From UBA6927 sp022447855 (GTDB lineage: Bacteria; Chloroflexota; Dehalococcoidia; Lucifugimonadales; UBA6927), in the NCBI GenBank assembly GCA_022447855.1, contig JAKUTX010000011.1, positions 1 to 52,667 of the forward strand: 52,667 bases of DNA. Direction: 5' to 3'. A program made the position numbers and the translations under genes. The notes beneath the pieces were generated by a model. The model was not told where the DNA came from. It worked only from the letters and a program-made list of their open reading frames with translations, and made no database searches. Positions 1 through 9,325 of the stretch are shown piece by piece (the stretch's first letter is position 1; each line of letters begins with the position of its first letter).

Positions 1-11
1 GGAGATATATT

Positions 12-1190
12 ATGACAACGATTTATCAACAGCGAATTAAATTTGGAATTTTTATGGGCCCGTTTCACGCATCAAACGAAAACACAACTCTTTCTATAGA
101 AAGAGATTTAGAATTAATAGAATTATTAGACTATTTGGGATTTCATGAGGCTTAGATTGTAGAACATCATTCTGGAGGTTGGGAAATTATTTCGTCTCCT
201 GAAGTATTTATTGCAACTGCAGCAGAACGAACAAAACATATCAAACTTGGTACAGGCGTTTCAAGCCTTCCATATCATCATCCACTAATTCTAATTAACA
301 GAATGATATTGCTGGATCATATTACTCGAGGACGAACAATGCTTGGAGTTGGGCCAGGTGCATTAATTGGGGATGCATACATGATGGGGATAAATCCCTC
401 CCAACAAAGGCGACAAATGGACGAATCCCTAACTGCGATGATGAAATTATTGAAAAATAATGAACCTGTAACATTCAACACTGATTGGTTCTCTCTAAAT
501 GAAGCAACTTTACATTTAGCCCCCTTCACCAAACCCCATTTCCCAATATCTGTTGCTGCGGCACAAAGTCCTTCAGGGATGGTTGCTGCTGGTAAGCATG
601 GTGCTTCAGTACTATCTATGAGTACTCTACGAGGCTCTTTTGAACGCTCACAAAATATGAATGATTTTTGGAAAATAGCTGAAAAAACTGCAAAAGAATT
701 TGGCCATGTAATGGATAGAAATGAATGGCAAATTGTTATCCAAGCATTTATAGGAAATAATAAAAAGGATGCGATGGAAAAAGCAAGAATTGGTGCGGGT
801 AGGTTCCAAAGAGAATACTTCGAACAAACCCTCGGTTCTACTAATGTATCTAACGCAAAATCTATAGATTCTATAATTGATCAAATGGTAGAAGACGGGG
901 CATGGTGCGTAGGCACACCTGATGATTTAATAGAGCATATCAAATCAGTAAGTGACGACAGTGGAGGTTACGGCGGAACATTGCTTTGGGCTCACGAATG
1001 GGCATCAAGAAAAGACACCCTAGACAGTTATGAACTGATTGCGAGATATGTTTTCCCAGAATTTCAACAGTCCACGAGTAACCAATCTAATTCTCAAAAA
1101 TGGAGTATTGAAAATCGTGAGCGATTAGTTTCATACAGAGAAGCAGCAATCGAACAAGCTGAAAAGGACTACAAGAAACCTAGTAATTAA
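12..1190 (+). pseudogene. Luciferase-like flavin-dependent monooxygenase, interrupted by in-frame TAG
   Basis: Reading from the ATG at 12 (preceded by GGAG) gives a continuous ~392-residue bacterial-luciferase-family protein except for one TAG at 153-155. The codon falls in the family motif HEA-W-IVEHHSGGWE, where homologues have Trp, so a single TGG to TAG change explains it. Downstream the frame is intact: GTGVSSLPYHHP, then the TIM-barrel core to residue ~390. Members of this family use reduced FMN or F420 and O2 to oxygenate or desulfonate organic substrates; the substrate here is unknown. An internal ATG at 303 would make only a 295-residue fragment lacking the first barrel strands. The ThDP enzyme follows after 19 nt and probably shares the transcript. 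The alternatives are a sequencing error or a recent nonsense mutation. Confidence 0.8.
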
Positions 1191-1209
1191 ATTTTTGAAA
1201 GAGGAAAAT

Positions 1210-2808
1210 ATGCCAGCTATTTCAGGCGGTGACGCTTTAGCATTATCTTTAAAAAGTCATGATGTTAACACCATATTTGGATTACCGGGGGTCCAGATAT
1301 ACGGTGCTATGGAAGGGCTTTACAACCAATCAGAAATTGAATTCATAACAACTAGACATGAACAAGCCGCAACATATATGGCAGATGGTTTTTCTAGGTC
1401 TAGTGGGCAAGTTGGTGTTTCTTTAGTAGTTCCAGGGCCTGGAATACAAAATGCCTCTGCTGGAATAGGTACAGCGTACGCTGCATCATCAAAGCTATTA
1501 TCTATTTCTGGACAGATTCCCAGAGATATGATCGGCGTCGACAGAGGTTTGCTTCATGAAATTAATGATCAATTGGATTTAATTAAGCCCATCACTAAAT
1601 GGTCAAAAAGGGTACTTTATGCATCAGAAATCCCAGAAGCTGTTACAGATGCATTTTATCATTTAAATACCGGTCGACCTAGACCTGTGCATATTGAAAT
1701 CCCCCCAGAAGCTTTAACTGAGTCCACGGATTTCTCATTACCAGAAAAAGGTAATTATACTCAGACTCCTCCAAGCAAACAAAGTCTTAAAAATGCTGTT
1801 TCACTAATTCATTCCGCAAAAAACCCACTGATAATTGCAGGTGGAGGATGTATATCATCTAATGCTGGAGAACAGCTGATGCGCTTCGCTGAACTTTTGC
1901 AATCACCTATAATCACTACACCAGAAGGCAAAGGGTCAATAGATGAACGCCATCCTCTATCAATAGGATCCTTAAGAACAAGAAATGATCCATATAATTC
2001 ACTAATTTCTAATCACGATTTAATTATTGCAATTGGAACCAGATTATCTTTTCCCGAAATATTATCTGATCAAGATGTTCTTCAAATAGATATTGACCCT
2101 GAAGAAATTGGAAGGAATTATAAAAACACACAGGGTGTTATTGGAGACGCGGCATTATCTCTTTTTGAAATTAACAACGAAATTGAACATAAGTTATCAT
2201 CAAATCAAGATCGTTATTCAGAAATTGCAAAATTGCGGGACTATAGACTATCTGATGACATGCGAGTCAGTCCACATGACGAATATGTAAAAGCTATACG
2301 TTCAGCACTACCGGAGAATGGAATTTTTGTCTCAGGGATGACTCAAGTGGGTTATTACAGTAGGGGATTCTTCCCCACATATTATCCACGAACATTTTTC
2401 ACGTCTTCCTACTTTGGGAATTTAGGTTATGCTTTCCCGTTTGCATTAGGAGCTAAAGTAGCAAATCCTGACAAACCTGTCGTAGCAATTACAGGAGATG
2501 GAGGATTCATGTTTAATGTGCAAGAGCTAAGTACTGCAGTTAGATATGGTATAAACACAATAACAATTTTATTTAATGATAATGCCTTTGGAAACGTTAA
2601 AAGAGACCAAGAAACATTATATAATGGTCATACCATTGGTTCAGACTTGTTAAATCCAGATTTCATGAAACTTTCAGAATCTTTTGGAGTTATTGGTATT
2701 CAGGCCACATCTCCTAAAGATTTAAAGAATGCAATAATTTCGTCTTTAGACTCTAAAAAACCAGTACTTATAGAAGTGCCATATGGACCTACTCCATATC
2801 CTTTTTAA
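1210..2808 (+). CDS. Thiamine-diphosphate enzyme, acetolactate synthase-like
   Basis: The 532-residue protein has the three-domain layout of ThDP-dependent decarboxylases and carboligases. The N-terminal PYR domain carries the catalytic Glu (TRHEQAATYMADGFSR, near residue 50). A central TH3-like domain follows, then a C-terminal PP domain with the GDGGFMFN...NDN metal/ThDP motif. The ATG at 1210 is chosen because AGAGGA lies just upstream; an in-frame TTG at 1195 has no ribosome site. It resembles the catalytic subunit of acetolactate synthase, but no regulatory subunit or ilvC/ilvD is nearby, so a degradative 2-oxoacid decarboxylase is as likely. It is probably co-transcribed with the broken flavin monooxygenase upstream. 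The family is secure; the substrate is not. Confidence 0.85.
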   Translation: MPAISGGDALALSLKSHDVNTIFGLPGVQIYGAMEGLYNQSEIEFITTRHEQAATYMADGFSRSSGQVGVSLVVPGPGIQNASAGIGTAYAASSKLLSISGQIPRDMIGVDRGLLHEINDQLDLIKPITKWSKRVLYASEIPEAVTDAFYHLNTGRPRPVHIEIPPEALTESTDFSLPEKGNYTQTPPSKQSLKNAVSLIHSAKNPLIIAGGGCISSNAGEQLMRFAELLQSPIITTPEGKGSIDERHPLSIGSLRTRNDPYNSLISNHDLIIAIGTRLSFPEILSDQDVLQIDIDPEEIGRNYKNTQGVIGDAALSLFEINNEIEHKLSSNQDRYSEIAKLRDYRLSDDMRVSPHDEYVKAIRSALPENGIFVSGMTQVGYYSRGFFPTYYPRTFFTSSYFGNLGYAFPFALGAKVANPDKPVVAITGDGGFMFNVQELSTAVRYGINTITILFNDNAFGNVKRDQETLYNGHTIGSDLLNPDFMKLSESFGVIGIQATSPKDLKNAIISSLDSKKPVLIEVPYGPTPYPF

Positions 2809-2957
2809 AAGGTTATTCCCAGATTCATCCACCTGATTACAAAGTCAACACTTTGAGATATTTGGAGTTAATGATAATATATTTATGTAGTATATGCTTA
2901 TTCCTCCCTCATATGCATACATGTAAATATTTATGTGCATACACAAAACTTCAATAA

Positions 2958-4601
2958 ATGTATTCAGGTGACCAAATCAATATCCAACAATATAATACAA
3001 ATCACTTCCAGGGTTGGTGGAATTTACTTAACAAATACCCTCCTGTTGGGCTGTTAATACCATCATTATTCATTATTTTATTAATGATAGCTCCAGTGAT
3101 TTATCTTTTAATTAGAGGTTTTGAAAATCCTGGGAACTTAATAGACATATTAACCAATAATAAAACTGCGATTATTCTATTAAAATCACTACTACTAGTC
3201 ATTACTGTTACTATTACTTGTTTACTTATAACTATTCCACTCTCCTGGATACTAACTCGCTCAAGTATGCCATTTAGAAAATCTTTCTTTATCCTATGCA
3301 CTCTTCCATTAGTGATTCCTTCATATGTGGGTGCTTTCATAATCATCTCATTATCAAGTCGGAGTGGTATGTTATTCCCAGTCCTAAACACTTTAGGAGT
3401 TGATCAAATCCCTAAAATCCATGGGTTAGTGGGATCTACTATTGTTATTTCCTTATTAAGTTATCCTTATTTACTACTACCGATGTGTGCAGCTATGGCA
3501 AAATTAAATCCTTTAATGGAAGAAGCAGCTAGGTCACTCGGGAAAAACCATTTAACTACTTTTCTTAAAGTTACTCTTCCTCAGCTAAAGCCTGCAATTT
3601 TGTCAGGAGCACTACTTATTTGTCTTTATACATTAAGTGATTTTGGTGCTGTTTCACTAATGCGGTATGAAACATTTACTTGGGCAATTTTCCAACATTT
3701 CAATACTTCAATTGACAGATCCATGGCAGCGAATTTATCTCTAGTTTTACTTTTAGTTGCAACGATAATCATATTCATGCAAATTAGATACAGAGGAAAC
3801 AAATCATACCATCATACTGGTTCAGGAGCTCAAAGAAATAATCTTTCAATCAGATTAGGGAAATTGAATTTATTGGCTCTGTTTTTCTGTTCTTCAATTG
3901 TAATCGTGTCAATAATTTTCCCAATAGGAACTCTAATCTATTGGGTGATTAAAGCCATGATTAACAACCAATCATTCTATTTGAACTGGTCATACACATG
4001 GAATTCATTGATGGTTTCATCAATAGGTGCTGCATTAATCATGCTTTTTGCGGTTCCATCTGCAACTCTAATTGTTAGACACCCAAACAAATTCACGAAA
4101 TTTTTTGAATTTACCAGTTATTTTGGTTACTTACTTCCGGGAATCGTTGTAGCTCTATCAATATTATATTTTTGTATAAACTATTTTGATTTCATTTATC
4201 AATCACTCCTAATCCTAATATTAGGTTATGCAGTATTATTTTTCCCTGCAGCTTTAATCTCTACAAGAGACATGATAATTCGCATATCCCCAAACATAGA
4301 AGAATCTGCTAAATTATTGGGGGCGAATACTTACCATACTCTTACAAAAATCACCCTCCCTTTAATGCTACCTGGAATAATTACTGGAACTGCATTAGTG
4401 TTCTTAATTACAATCAAAGAATTGCCATTAACACTCATTTTAGGACCATTAGATTTTCATACACTAGCAACGACTATATGGGATCGAACAAATGAAGCAT
4501 TCTTCGCACAATCTGCCGTTTATTCTTTAATTTTAATCGGTATATCAGTTATACCATTATTACTATTGTCAAAGGAGATGAATCCACTAAGAGATGAGTA
4601 A
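2958..4601 (+). CDS. ABC transporter permease, Fe(III)/thiamine (FbpB/ThiP) type
   Basis: The 547-residue integral membrane protein has about 12 hydrophobic segments arranged as two homologous halves. Each half carries the EAA loop that docks on the ATPase: EEAARSLGKNHLTTFLKVTL in the first and EESAKLLGANTYHTLTKITL in the second. This double-permease layout is typical of ferric-iron (FbpB/SfuB) and thiamine (ThiP) importers. The ATPase gene overlaps its 3' end by 8 nt. No periplasmic binding-protein gene is in the window, so the substrate is inferred only from family. The ATG at 2958 has no Shine-Dalgarno sequence, which fits either a leaderless transcript or a misplaced start. Confidence 0.85.
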   Translation: MYSGDQINIQQYNTNHFQGWWNLLNKYPPVGLLIPSLFIILLMIAPVIYLLIRGFENPGNLIDILTNNKTAIILLKSLLLVITVTITCLLITIPLSWILTRSSMPFRKSFFILCTLPLVIPSYVGAFIIISLSSRSGMLFPVLNTLGVDQIPKIHGLVGSTIVISLLSYPYLLLPMCAAMAKLNPLMEEAARSLGKNHLTTFLKVTLPQLKPAILSGALLICLYTLSDFGAVSLMRYETFTWAIFQHFNTSIDRSMAANLSLVLLLVATIIIFMQIRYRGNKSYHHTGSGAQRNNLSIRLGKLNLLALFFCSSIVIVSIIFPIGTLIYWVIKAMINNQSFYLNWSYTWNSLMVSSIGAALIMLFAVPSATLIVRHPNKFTKFFEFTSYFGYLLPGIVVALSILYFCINYFDFIYQSLLILILGYAVLFFPAALISTRDMIIRISPNIEESAKLLGANTYHTLTKITLPLMLPGIITGTALVFLITIKELPLTLILGPLDFHTLATTIWDRTNEAFFAQSAVYSLILIGISVIPLLLLSKEMNPLRDE

Positions 4602-5643
4602 TGCCTATTTAGAATGCAAGAATTTAATAAGACACCATGGACATGTCCCGGCAATCCAGAATGTAACATTCCGTTTAGAAAAAGGTGAAATACTTTCTAT
4701 CCTAGGAGAAAATGGCTGTGGGAAAACATCTCTACTTAGAGTTATAGCTGGATTTGATCAAGTTACTGATGGAGAAATTTTCATTAGGGATGAATTGGTA
4801 TCTAGTAGAAATTTCCATATGCCTCCGGATCAACGAAAAATAGGTATGGTTTTCCAAGAACATGCTTTATTTCCCCATATGTCTGTACAAAAAAATATCG
4901 AATTCGGCCTTCGATCATTTAAGAAATCTACTAGAATTGCACTTGTTAGAGACGCAATCAAATTAGTAGGATTAGAAAATCTAGAAGATCGTTTCCCAAA
5001 TCAGCTTTCTGGTGGACAACAACAACGTGTAGCACTTGCAAGGTCCCTTGCTCCACTTCCCGACATTCTATTATTCGATGAACCTTTTGGGAATTTAGAT
5101 ATCCGGTCTCGAGGAATGATGAGGAGAGACCTATCAAAAATCCTACACGAACAGGGTGTGACTTCAATATTTGTGACACATGATCGAGACGAGGCTTTTT
5201 CTATGGCTGATAGGGTTGGCATTATGAATGCGGGGAAATTTGAACAAATGGATCGACCTGAAAAAGTATTCAGTTCTCCCACGAGCCAATTTGTTGCCCA
5301 GGCATCTGGGTCATGTTCATTTATACCTGGCATAGTTGCAAATGGATTTGTAGACACCGAGTTAGGCAAACTAAAATACATTTGCGACAATACTAGTAAT
5401 GTTCAAGGACAAGAAATGGAATTATTAATTCATCCAAAAGATTTTCAAGCACGAGTTTCAGAATCAGGATTAGGAACAATCGCATCTAAAGAATTTAGAA
5501 ATGGTGAGTCTATTTTACATATTAAACTTCAATCAGGTTTGGAATTAGAGTTACACCAACCGCCAAACCCTGAATTCGTTTTCGGTACAAATGTAAAACT
5601 TGATTTAATTAAAGACTCGCCTTTTATTGCATTCAAGAGATGA
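4594..5643 (+). CDS. ABC transporter ATP-binding protein, FbpC/PotA-like
   Basis: The 349-residue ATPase energises the preceding permease. Walker A is GENGCGKTS (about residue 38), the Q-loop is in FQEHALFPHMS, the signature is LSGGQQQR, Walker B is ILLFDEP, and the switch His is in VTHDRDEAF. After residue ~240 there is a C-terminal TOBE/OB-like extension, as in FbpC, PotA and CysA importers. The start overlaps the permease stop by 8 nt, indicating translational coupling. Iron(III) is the most likely cargo by family, but spermidine or thiamine importers look similar. Confidence 0.9.
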   Translation: MSNAYLECKNLIRHHGHVPAIQNVTFRLEKGEILSILGENGCGKTSLLRVIAGFDQVTDGEIFIRDELVSSRNFHMPPDQRKIGMVFQEHALFPHMSVQKNIEFGLRSFKKSTRIALVRDAIKLVGLENLEDRFPNQLSGGQQQRVALARSLAPLPDILLFDEPFGNLDIRSRGMMRRDLSKILHEQGVTSIFVTHDRDEAFSMADRVGIMNAGKFEQMDRPEKVFSSPTSQFVAQASGSCSFIPGIVANGFVDTELGKLKYICDNTSNVQGQEMELLIHPKDFQARVSESGLGTIASKEFRNGESILHIKLQSGLELELHQPPNPEFVFGTNVKLDLIKDSPFIAFKR

Positions 5644-5706
5644 ATATATAAAAAACTAATTACCGATTACAGATAAGTAATTGGAATAAGGGTTACGAAT
5701 TTACTC

Positions 5707-5727
5707 ACCGAAATGAATCCCTTCGGT
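5707..5727 (+). promoter_or_regulatory. Short inverted repeat between ABC ATPase and unknown gene
   Basis: ACCGAA (5707-5712) and TTCGGT (5722-5727) can form a 6-bp stem with a 9-nt loop. No T-run follows, so it is not a convincing intrinsic terminator. It could be a weak processing or attenuation hairpin. Confidence 0.25.
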
Positions 5728-5770
5728 ATAGACTTTGCAGTATTTACATCGATGTAGTAAAGGAAAAGTT

Positions 5771-6337
5771 ATGGGCCTTAAAGAAAAATTTAGAGATAAA
5801 TCTATAGATGAATTAGCCTGGACTCTTACAAATTTTACCGGAGTGAAGGCGCAAATAAGTGAGCGTAAACGACCAGAAGAAAAAGTAGAAAATTCGTGGT
5901 ATCAAAGATCATTGGGAGTAATAGATATTACAGATGGACCAATAAAATGGATAAGCATTTTAAAGAAAGATGGGAGCCAAAACAATCCTCCGAAATGGTG
6001 GGTTGTGATGGGGATTCCATTTGTCGAAGATGTCACTACGGACCAAAAAATTTCAATAAAGACGGTCAGAAAAAAAGCCTTCCCTTTTTTCGGCAAGGTG
6101 GTTGACGTAACTTGGAAAGGCGATGACAATGTCAGCGGCCTTATAAACACACTTTCCCAGGACACCTCAACCAAGGAACTGTCAAAAAAAATCGGTAACC
6201 TGGAAATTAAAAGTCAATCAGAGAGATTCCAGGGATGGACATTGACTTCAGACAAAAGATTCGCTCCAACTAGCAAAGACTGGGAAGTGATACAAAGTAT
6301 AGCTAATTATATTCTTTCAGCACCTCGGACTTTCTAA
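5771..6337 (+). CDS. Hypothetical protein, unknown family
   Basis: I do not recognise this 188-residue protein. It is soluble, lysine-rich and has no signal peptide or membrane segment. It contains a Trp-rich patch (NNPPKWWVVMGIPF) and ends in a helical stretch (DWEVIQSIANYIL). The ATG at 5771 is preferred because AAAGGAAAAG lies directly upstream. The alternative in-frame start at 5735 adds 12 residues and lacks a ribosome site. It stands alone between the ABC ATPase and a convergent small gene. Codon use looks like its neighbours, so there is no sign of recent transfer. Confidence 0.6.
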   Translation: MGLKEKFRDKSIDELAWTLTNFTGVKAQISERKRPEEKVENSWYQRSLGVIDITDGPIKWISILKKDGSQNNPPKWWVVMGIPFVEDVTTDQKISIKTVRKKAFPFFGKVVDVTWKGDDNVSGLINTLSQDTSTKELSKKIGNLEIKSQSERFQGWTLTSDKRFAPTSKDWEVIQSIANYILSAPRTF

Positions 6338-6474
6338 AAGACATTCTATAATTTATGGAAATTCTTATCGGTGTATTTGAACTTTAATTGATCCAATAGT
6401 ATTGTCATCTGTGCACACCTTTAGTTGCGGTCAAATCCCGAAACTTTTTGAGGATTTAAGATTCTAATATGAAA

Positions 6475-6783
6475 CTATTCTGAATCTATCATTTCGTAAA
6501 ATTCAATATGTTGGCTCTCCAGAAAAGGTCTGTATTTTGCCCCAGCTTCCATGATTTCTTTTGGGATATTGTTCCCTGGTCTACTTGGTGACATTATTGA
6601 ATCTTGTTGCCATTCTAAAACAACAATATTTTGTTCACCAGGGAGTGTATATCCATTATAAGAAACAGTGAAATCACCCCTATGTCCAGCATCTTTATAC
6701 ATCTTTGCTTGTTTGAAAACTAGCTTAGCAACATTTGTTGCCTCTCCGGGTTTGGTCCTATAAACTCTTCTTAATTTGTACAT
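6475..6783 (-). CDS. Small dimeric alpha/beta-barrel-like protein
   Basis: The 102-residue protein opens MYKLRRVYRTKPGEA, followed by a helix and a strand-rich half. This pattern resembles NIPSNAP/ABM-type ferredoxin-like alpha/beta-barrel proteins, often small oxygenases or heme-related subunits. The family assignment is tentative and no catalytic residues can be named. The start is well supported by AAGGAGAT 6-7 nt upstream of the ATG. The flavoprotein gene lies upstream on the same strand, 51 nt away, so the two may share a transcript. Confidence 0.6.
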   Translation of the reverse strand: MYKLRRVYRTKPGEATNVAKLVFKQAKMYKDAGHRGDFTVSYNGYTLPGEQNIVVLEWQQDSIMSPSRPGNNIPKEIMEAGAKYRPFLESQHIEFYEMIDSE

Positions 6784-6834
6784 TCTATCTCCTTTTTTTG
6801 ATTACTTAATTTGATTTGAAATAACGACTGAAAA

Positions 6835-8037
6835 TTAAATTTTTTGCCGTACTAAGGATAGCACTGTTTGTGCTATCGGACCAAAGGAATTCATCAGCTT
6901 CCACAATGAGGGATTTCTTAGGAAATGAGAAATAACTCTCCCATGCCAATCAAATGACATAACAGAAGAATTCGTTAGGTCATTTAAAAAGTCAGATTTT
7001 GATAAATGTGAAATTAAAACCTCAATTTGGTCATCGGAGAAACTTTCTAATAGTTTCCTGGCATTTAAACCTATTTGAATTTCATTATTCAACACAGTCT
7101 TCCATTTAGTTTGATAAGATCTAAGCGTTTTATAAGAAAAAGAAGCTGATTCAATTGCATCACAAATTACTTCTGCTGCAATTTCACCAGAAATAAAAGA
7201 GTAATATATGCCCCCTCCAGTAGTAGGCTTTACTAACCCTGCTGCATCACCAACAACTAATAATCTGTCAGAGAATGTTCTTCCTATAGGAGCCGCAGGA
7301 ATACCCCACTGAGAATGAGATTTAATGACTGCATCTACTATCCCATCTTTTGACAATTCTCTGATTAATTGACTCATATGGCCCTGTAACCTTGATCTAG
7401 TAAACATTCCGATTAATGCATTTTGTTCATGCGTTGGAACAAGCCATGCGAACGAACCTGGGACATTTTGCTTACCTAAGAAAACTTGGATTCCTTCGAT
7501 GTCATTTACCCTAACAATTGCTTGTGAAGCAACCATATACTCTTGTCTAACATCTTTCTTAATAATGGATAGATCTTTCAACAAAGGAGAATGAAACCCA
7601 GTCGCAATTACAACAATTTTTGAAATAAACGATTCACCTTTATCCGTAATAATTTCAACACCAGTATCTTTAACAGAAACACTTACAACATTATTATCTA
7701 ATAAGATTTTTGAGCCTAACAACTGTGCTTTAGCCGCGATAGATTTAATATAACTAACCCTATCCAAAACCACCGCCTGGGGTATGGAAGATTTGATTTT
7801 TAATTTAAATCCTACTGGCGATACTACTGTTGCTGAATTAGAAACATAGTGAACATCTTCAGAATCCGGTGGATACTTTTGCGAGCATTCCCATCCAATT
7901 ATTCCAGTACATAACTTATCTGCAATTTCACTCTTTGAATCAATTCCAATTGCACCAATTCCTAATTCAGCTAAACGCAAAAGGGTCATTGCACCAGCCG
8001 GTCCAATTCCAATAACTACCACATCGATTTTATTCAT
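6835..8037 (-). CDS. Geranylgeranyl-reductase-family FAD-dependent oxidoreductase
   Basis: The 400-residue flavoprotein has an N-terminal dinucleotide-binding motif (VVIGIGPAGAMTLLRLAELG). A family-typical segment with Cys follows near residue 43 (KLCTGIIGWEC). The second FAD motif VVGDAAGLVKPTTGGGIYYS lies near residue 260. This order matches the geranylgeranyl reductase/digeranylgeranylglycerophospholipid reductase family, which saturates isoprenoid chains, and related flavin hydroxylases. A role on quinone or lipid prenyl tails would fit a bacterium with UbiA-type enzymes, but that is inference. The start overlaps a divergent regulatory region shared with the gene at 8153. Confidence 0.8.
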   Translation of the reverse strand: MNKIDVVVIGIGPAGAMTLLRLAELGIGAIGIDSKSEIADKLCTGIIGWECSQKYPPDSEDVHYVSNSATVVSPVGFKLKIKSSIPQAVVLDRVSYIKSIAAKAQLLGSKILLDNNVVSVSVKDTGVEIITDKGESFISKIVVIATGFHSPLLKDLSIIKKDVRQEYMVASQAIVRVNDIEGIQVFLGKQNVPGSFAWLVPTHEQNALIGMFTRSRLQGHMSQLIRELSKDGIVDAVIKSHSQWGIPAAPIGRTFSDRLLVVGDAAGLVKPTTGGGIYYSFISGEIAAEVICDAIESASFSYKTLRSYQTKWKTVLNNEIQIGLNARKLLESFSDDQIEVLISHLSKSDFLNDLTNSSVMSFDWHGRVISHFLRNPSLWKLMNSFGPIAQTVLSLVRQKI

Positions 8038-8067
8038 TCCATCACATCTATCAATATAAATATTTTA

Positions 8068-8096
8068 TTGACTAGCATTTGTACAAATAATACACT
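8068..8096 (+). promoter_or_regulatory. Candidate sigma70 promoter with palindromic spacer
   Basis: TTGACT (8068-8073) and TACACT (8091-8096) are separated by 17 nt, a good housekeeping spacing, 57 nt before the ATG at 8153. The spacer contains the 12-bp perfect palindrome ATTTGTACAAAT (8077-8088), which could be an operator. It sits between divergent genes, so it may also affect the flavoprotein on the minus strand. Confidence 0.4.
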
Positions 8097-8152
8097 CATC
8101 CAATAACTTATTTCTGATTTTTATCCAATGTATTATTAAAAGGGAAATATTT

Positions 8153-8419
8153 ATGACAACGAAACAACGTTTGCTATACATTAGCTCTGAAACAACTCAC
8201 CCCGCTTCTCCTGTGCTATCAATGGCAATTTATGAGCCTACGATAGGGTCTATTACTCAAATTGATCCGAAGAATTCTATCCCAATTTATGAATCAGTGC
8301 ATGAAGCTCAAATTGATGGATGGAGAGTAATCCATTTCCCTGATCAAAAAACAGCAGAATCCTTTGATGTCATTGGTTACCAATTCATTCTAGAAAAATT
8401 GGAGGAATTTAATGATTAA
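8153..8419 (+). CDS. Small hypothetical protein coupled to PhyH-type dioxygenase
   Basis: I do not recognise this 88-residue soluble protein. It has a strand-rich first half (RLLYISSETTHPASPVLSMA) and a C-terminal acidic helix (ILEKLEEFND). AGGGAA precedes the ATG. Its last 8 nt overlap the start of the dioxygenase gene, so the two are translationally coupled and likely act together, perhaps as an accessory subunit. It is a real gene by ribosome site, coupling and codon use; its function is unknown. Confidence 0.65.
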   Translation: MTTKQRLLYISSETTHPASPVLSMAIYEPTIGSITQIDPKNSIPIYESVHEAQIDGWRVIHFPDQKTAESFDVIGYQFILEKLEEFND

Positions 8420-9272
8420 TGAATCTAAAAATTCAACTCATCTACTTAGTGATAATGACATAGTTGATTTCATAATCAATGGTTATCTTGTTTTAGACAC
8501 GGAAATAGATAAGGAAATAAACGATTCAATAATCACTCAATTAAATCAATTGGATACCAATCCTGGTGATCTTGTTACGGAAAGCATTCCTGATTTGAAG
8601 AAAGTTTATAACAATCCCAAAGTCAAAGGAGTATTGTCTAGTTTGCTCGGATCTGACTATTCTATAAATACCCATCGACACTGCCATCGAAATCCCCCAG
8701 GCAGTAAAAGTCAAAGTTGGCATCAAGACGGGGGAGAAAGAGAACGACATCCTAATCAAATTTCGAATTTGCTAATGATGTACTATCCGCAGGCTGTGGA
8801 TTTATCTAATGGGCCTACTGCTCTGATACCTGGCAGTCATCTATTATTTGCAAATCCTGAAGTCACTGCATCCCAAGGCAACTTTAAACATCAAGTAATT
8901 GCAGAAGTTCCTGCAGGGCATGTTTTAATTCTCCATTACGATATATGGCACGCTGGAACAGCAAACTTTAGTCAAAACAACCGATATATGGTTAAATTTT
9001 TGTTCGACCGTATTTCAGAATCAAATTCTCCATCATGGGATCATGATCCCAATAATCTTATTGATGTCACTCTAAGAATAGATAATTCTCCAATTATTGG
9101 ACTACAAAAGTCACTCACCAACAAAGTAGTTAAACTACGTCGAGAAATGTGGGAAAATATTAGCGGTTCTAACAATACAATAAACACACGTATTGGGGGC
9201 AACCACTACTTTGACCGCTTCTCTGGACCATGGCCATCAATAACTCCAGATGGTCAAAAAGTTAAAATGTAG
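8412..9272 (+). CDS. Phytanoyl-CoA dioxygenase (PhyH) family protein
   Basis: The 286-residue protein is a double-stranded beta-helix Fe(II)/2-oxoglutarate oxygenase. The iron-binding HxD is in SWHQDGGERER (about residue 98). The distal His is in ILHYDIWHAGTANFS (about residue 180), followed by an Arg in NNRYMVKF that could bind 2-oxoglutarate. Family members hydroxylate fatty acyl chains, compatible solutes or small natural products; the substrate cannot be read from sequence. A strong GGAGG precedes the ATG, which overlaps the upstream small ORF by 8 nt. Confidence 0.85.
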   Translation: MINESKNSTHLLSDNDIVDFIINGYLVLDTEIDKEINDSIITQLNQLDTNPGDLVTESIPDLKKVYNNPKVKGVLSSLLGSDYSINTHRHCHRNPPGSKSQSWHQDGGERERHPNQISNLLMMYYPQAVDLSNGPTALIPGSHLLFANPEVTASQGNFKHQVIAEVPAGHVLILHYDIWHAGTANFSQNNRYMVKFLFDRISESNSPSWDHDPNNLIDVTLRIDNSPIIGLQKSLTNKVVKLRREMWENISGSNNTINTRIGGNHYFDRFSGPWPSITPDGQKVKM

Positions 9273-9325
9273 CAATTAATAGTCCAGAACATTAATACTC
9301 AACTCAATTAAAGTAGTCAAAAAGT

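Noticed and set aside
153..155. TAG as a recoded sense codon
   Set aside because: Other genes in the window end at TAG, no suppressor tRNA is seen, and only one gene is affected.
5001..5390. 129-residue minus-strand frame in the ABC ATPase
   Set aside because: It is antisense to the Walker B and switch region of a clear ATPase gene.
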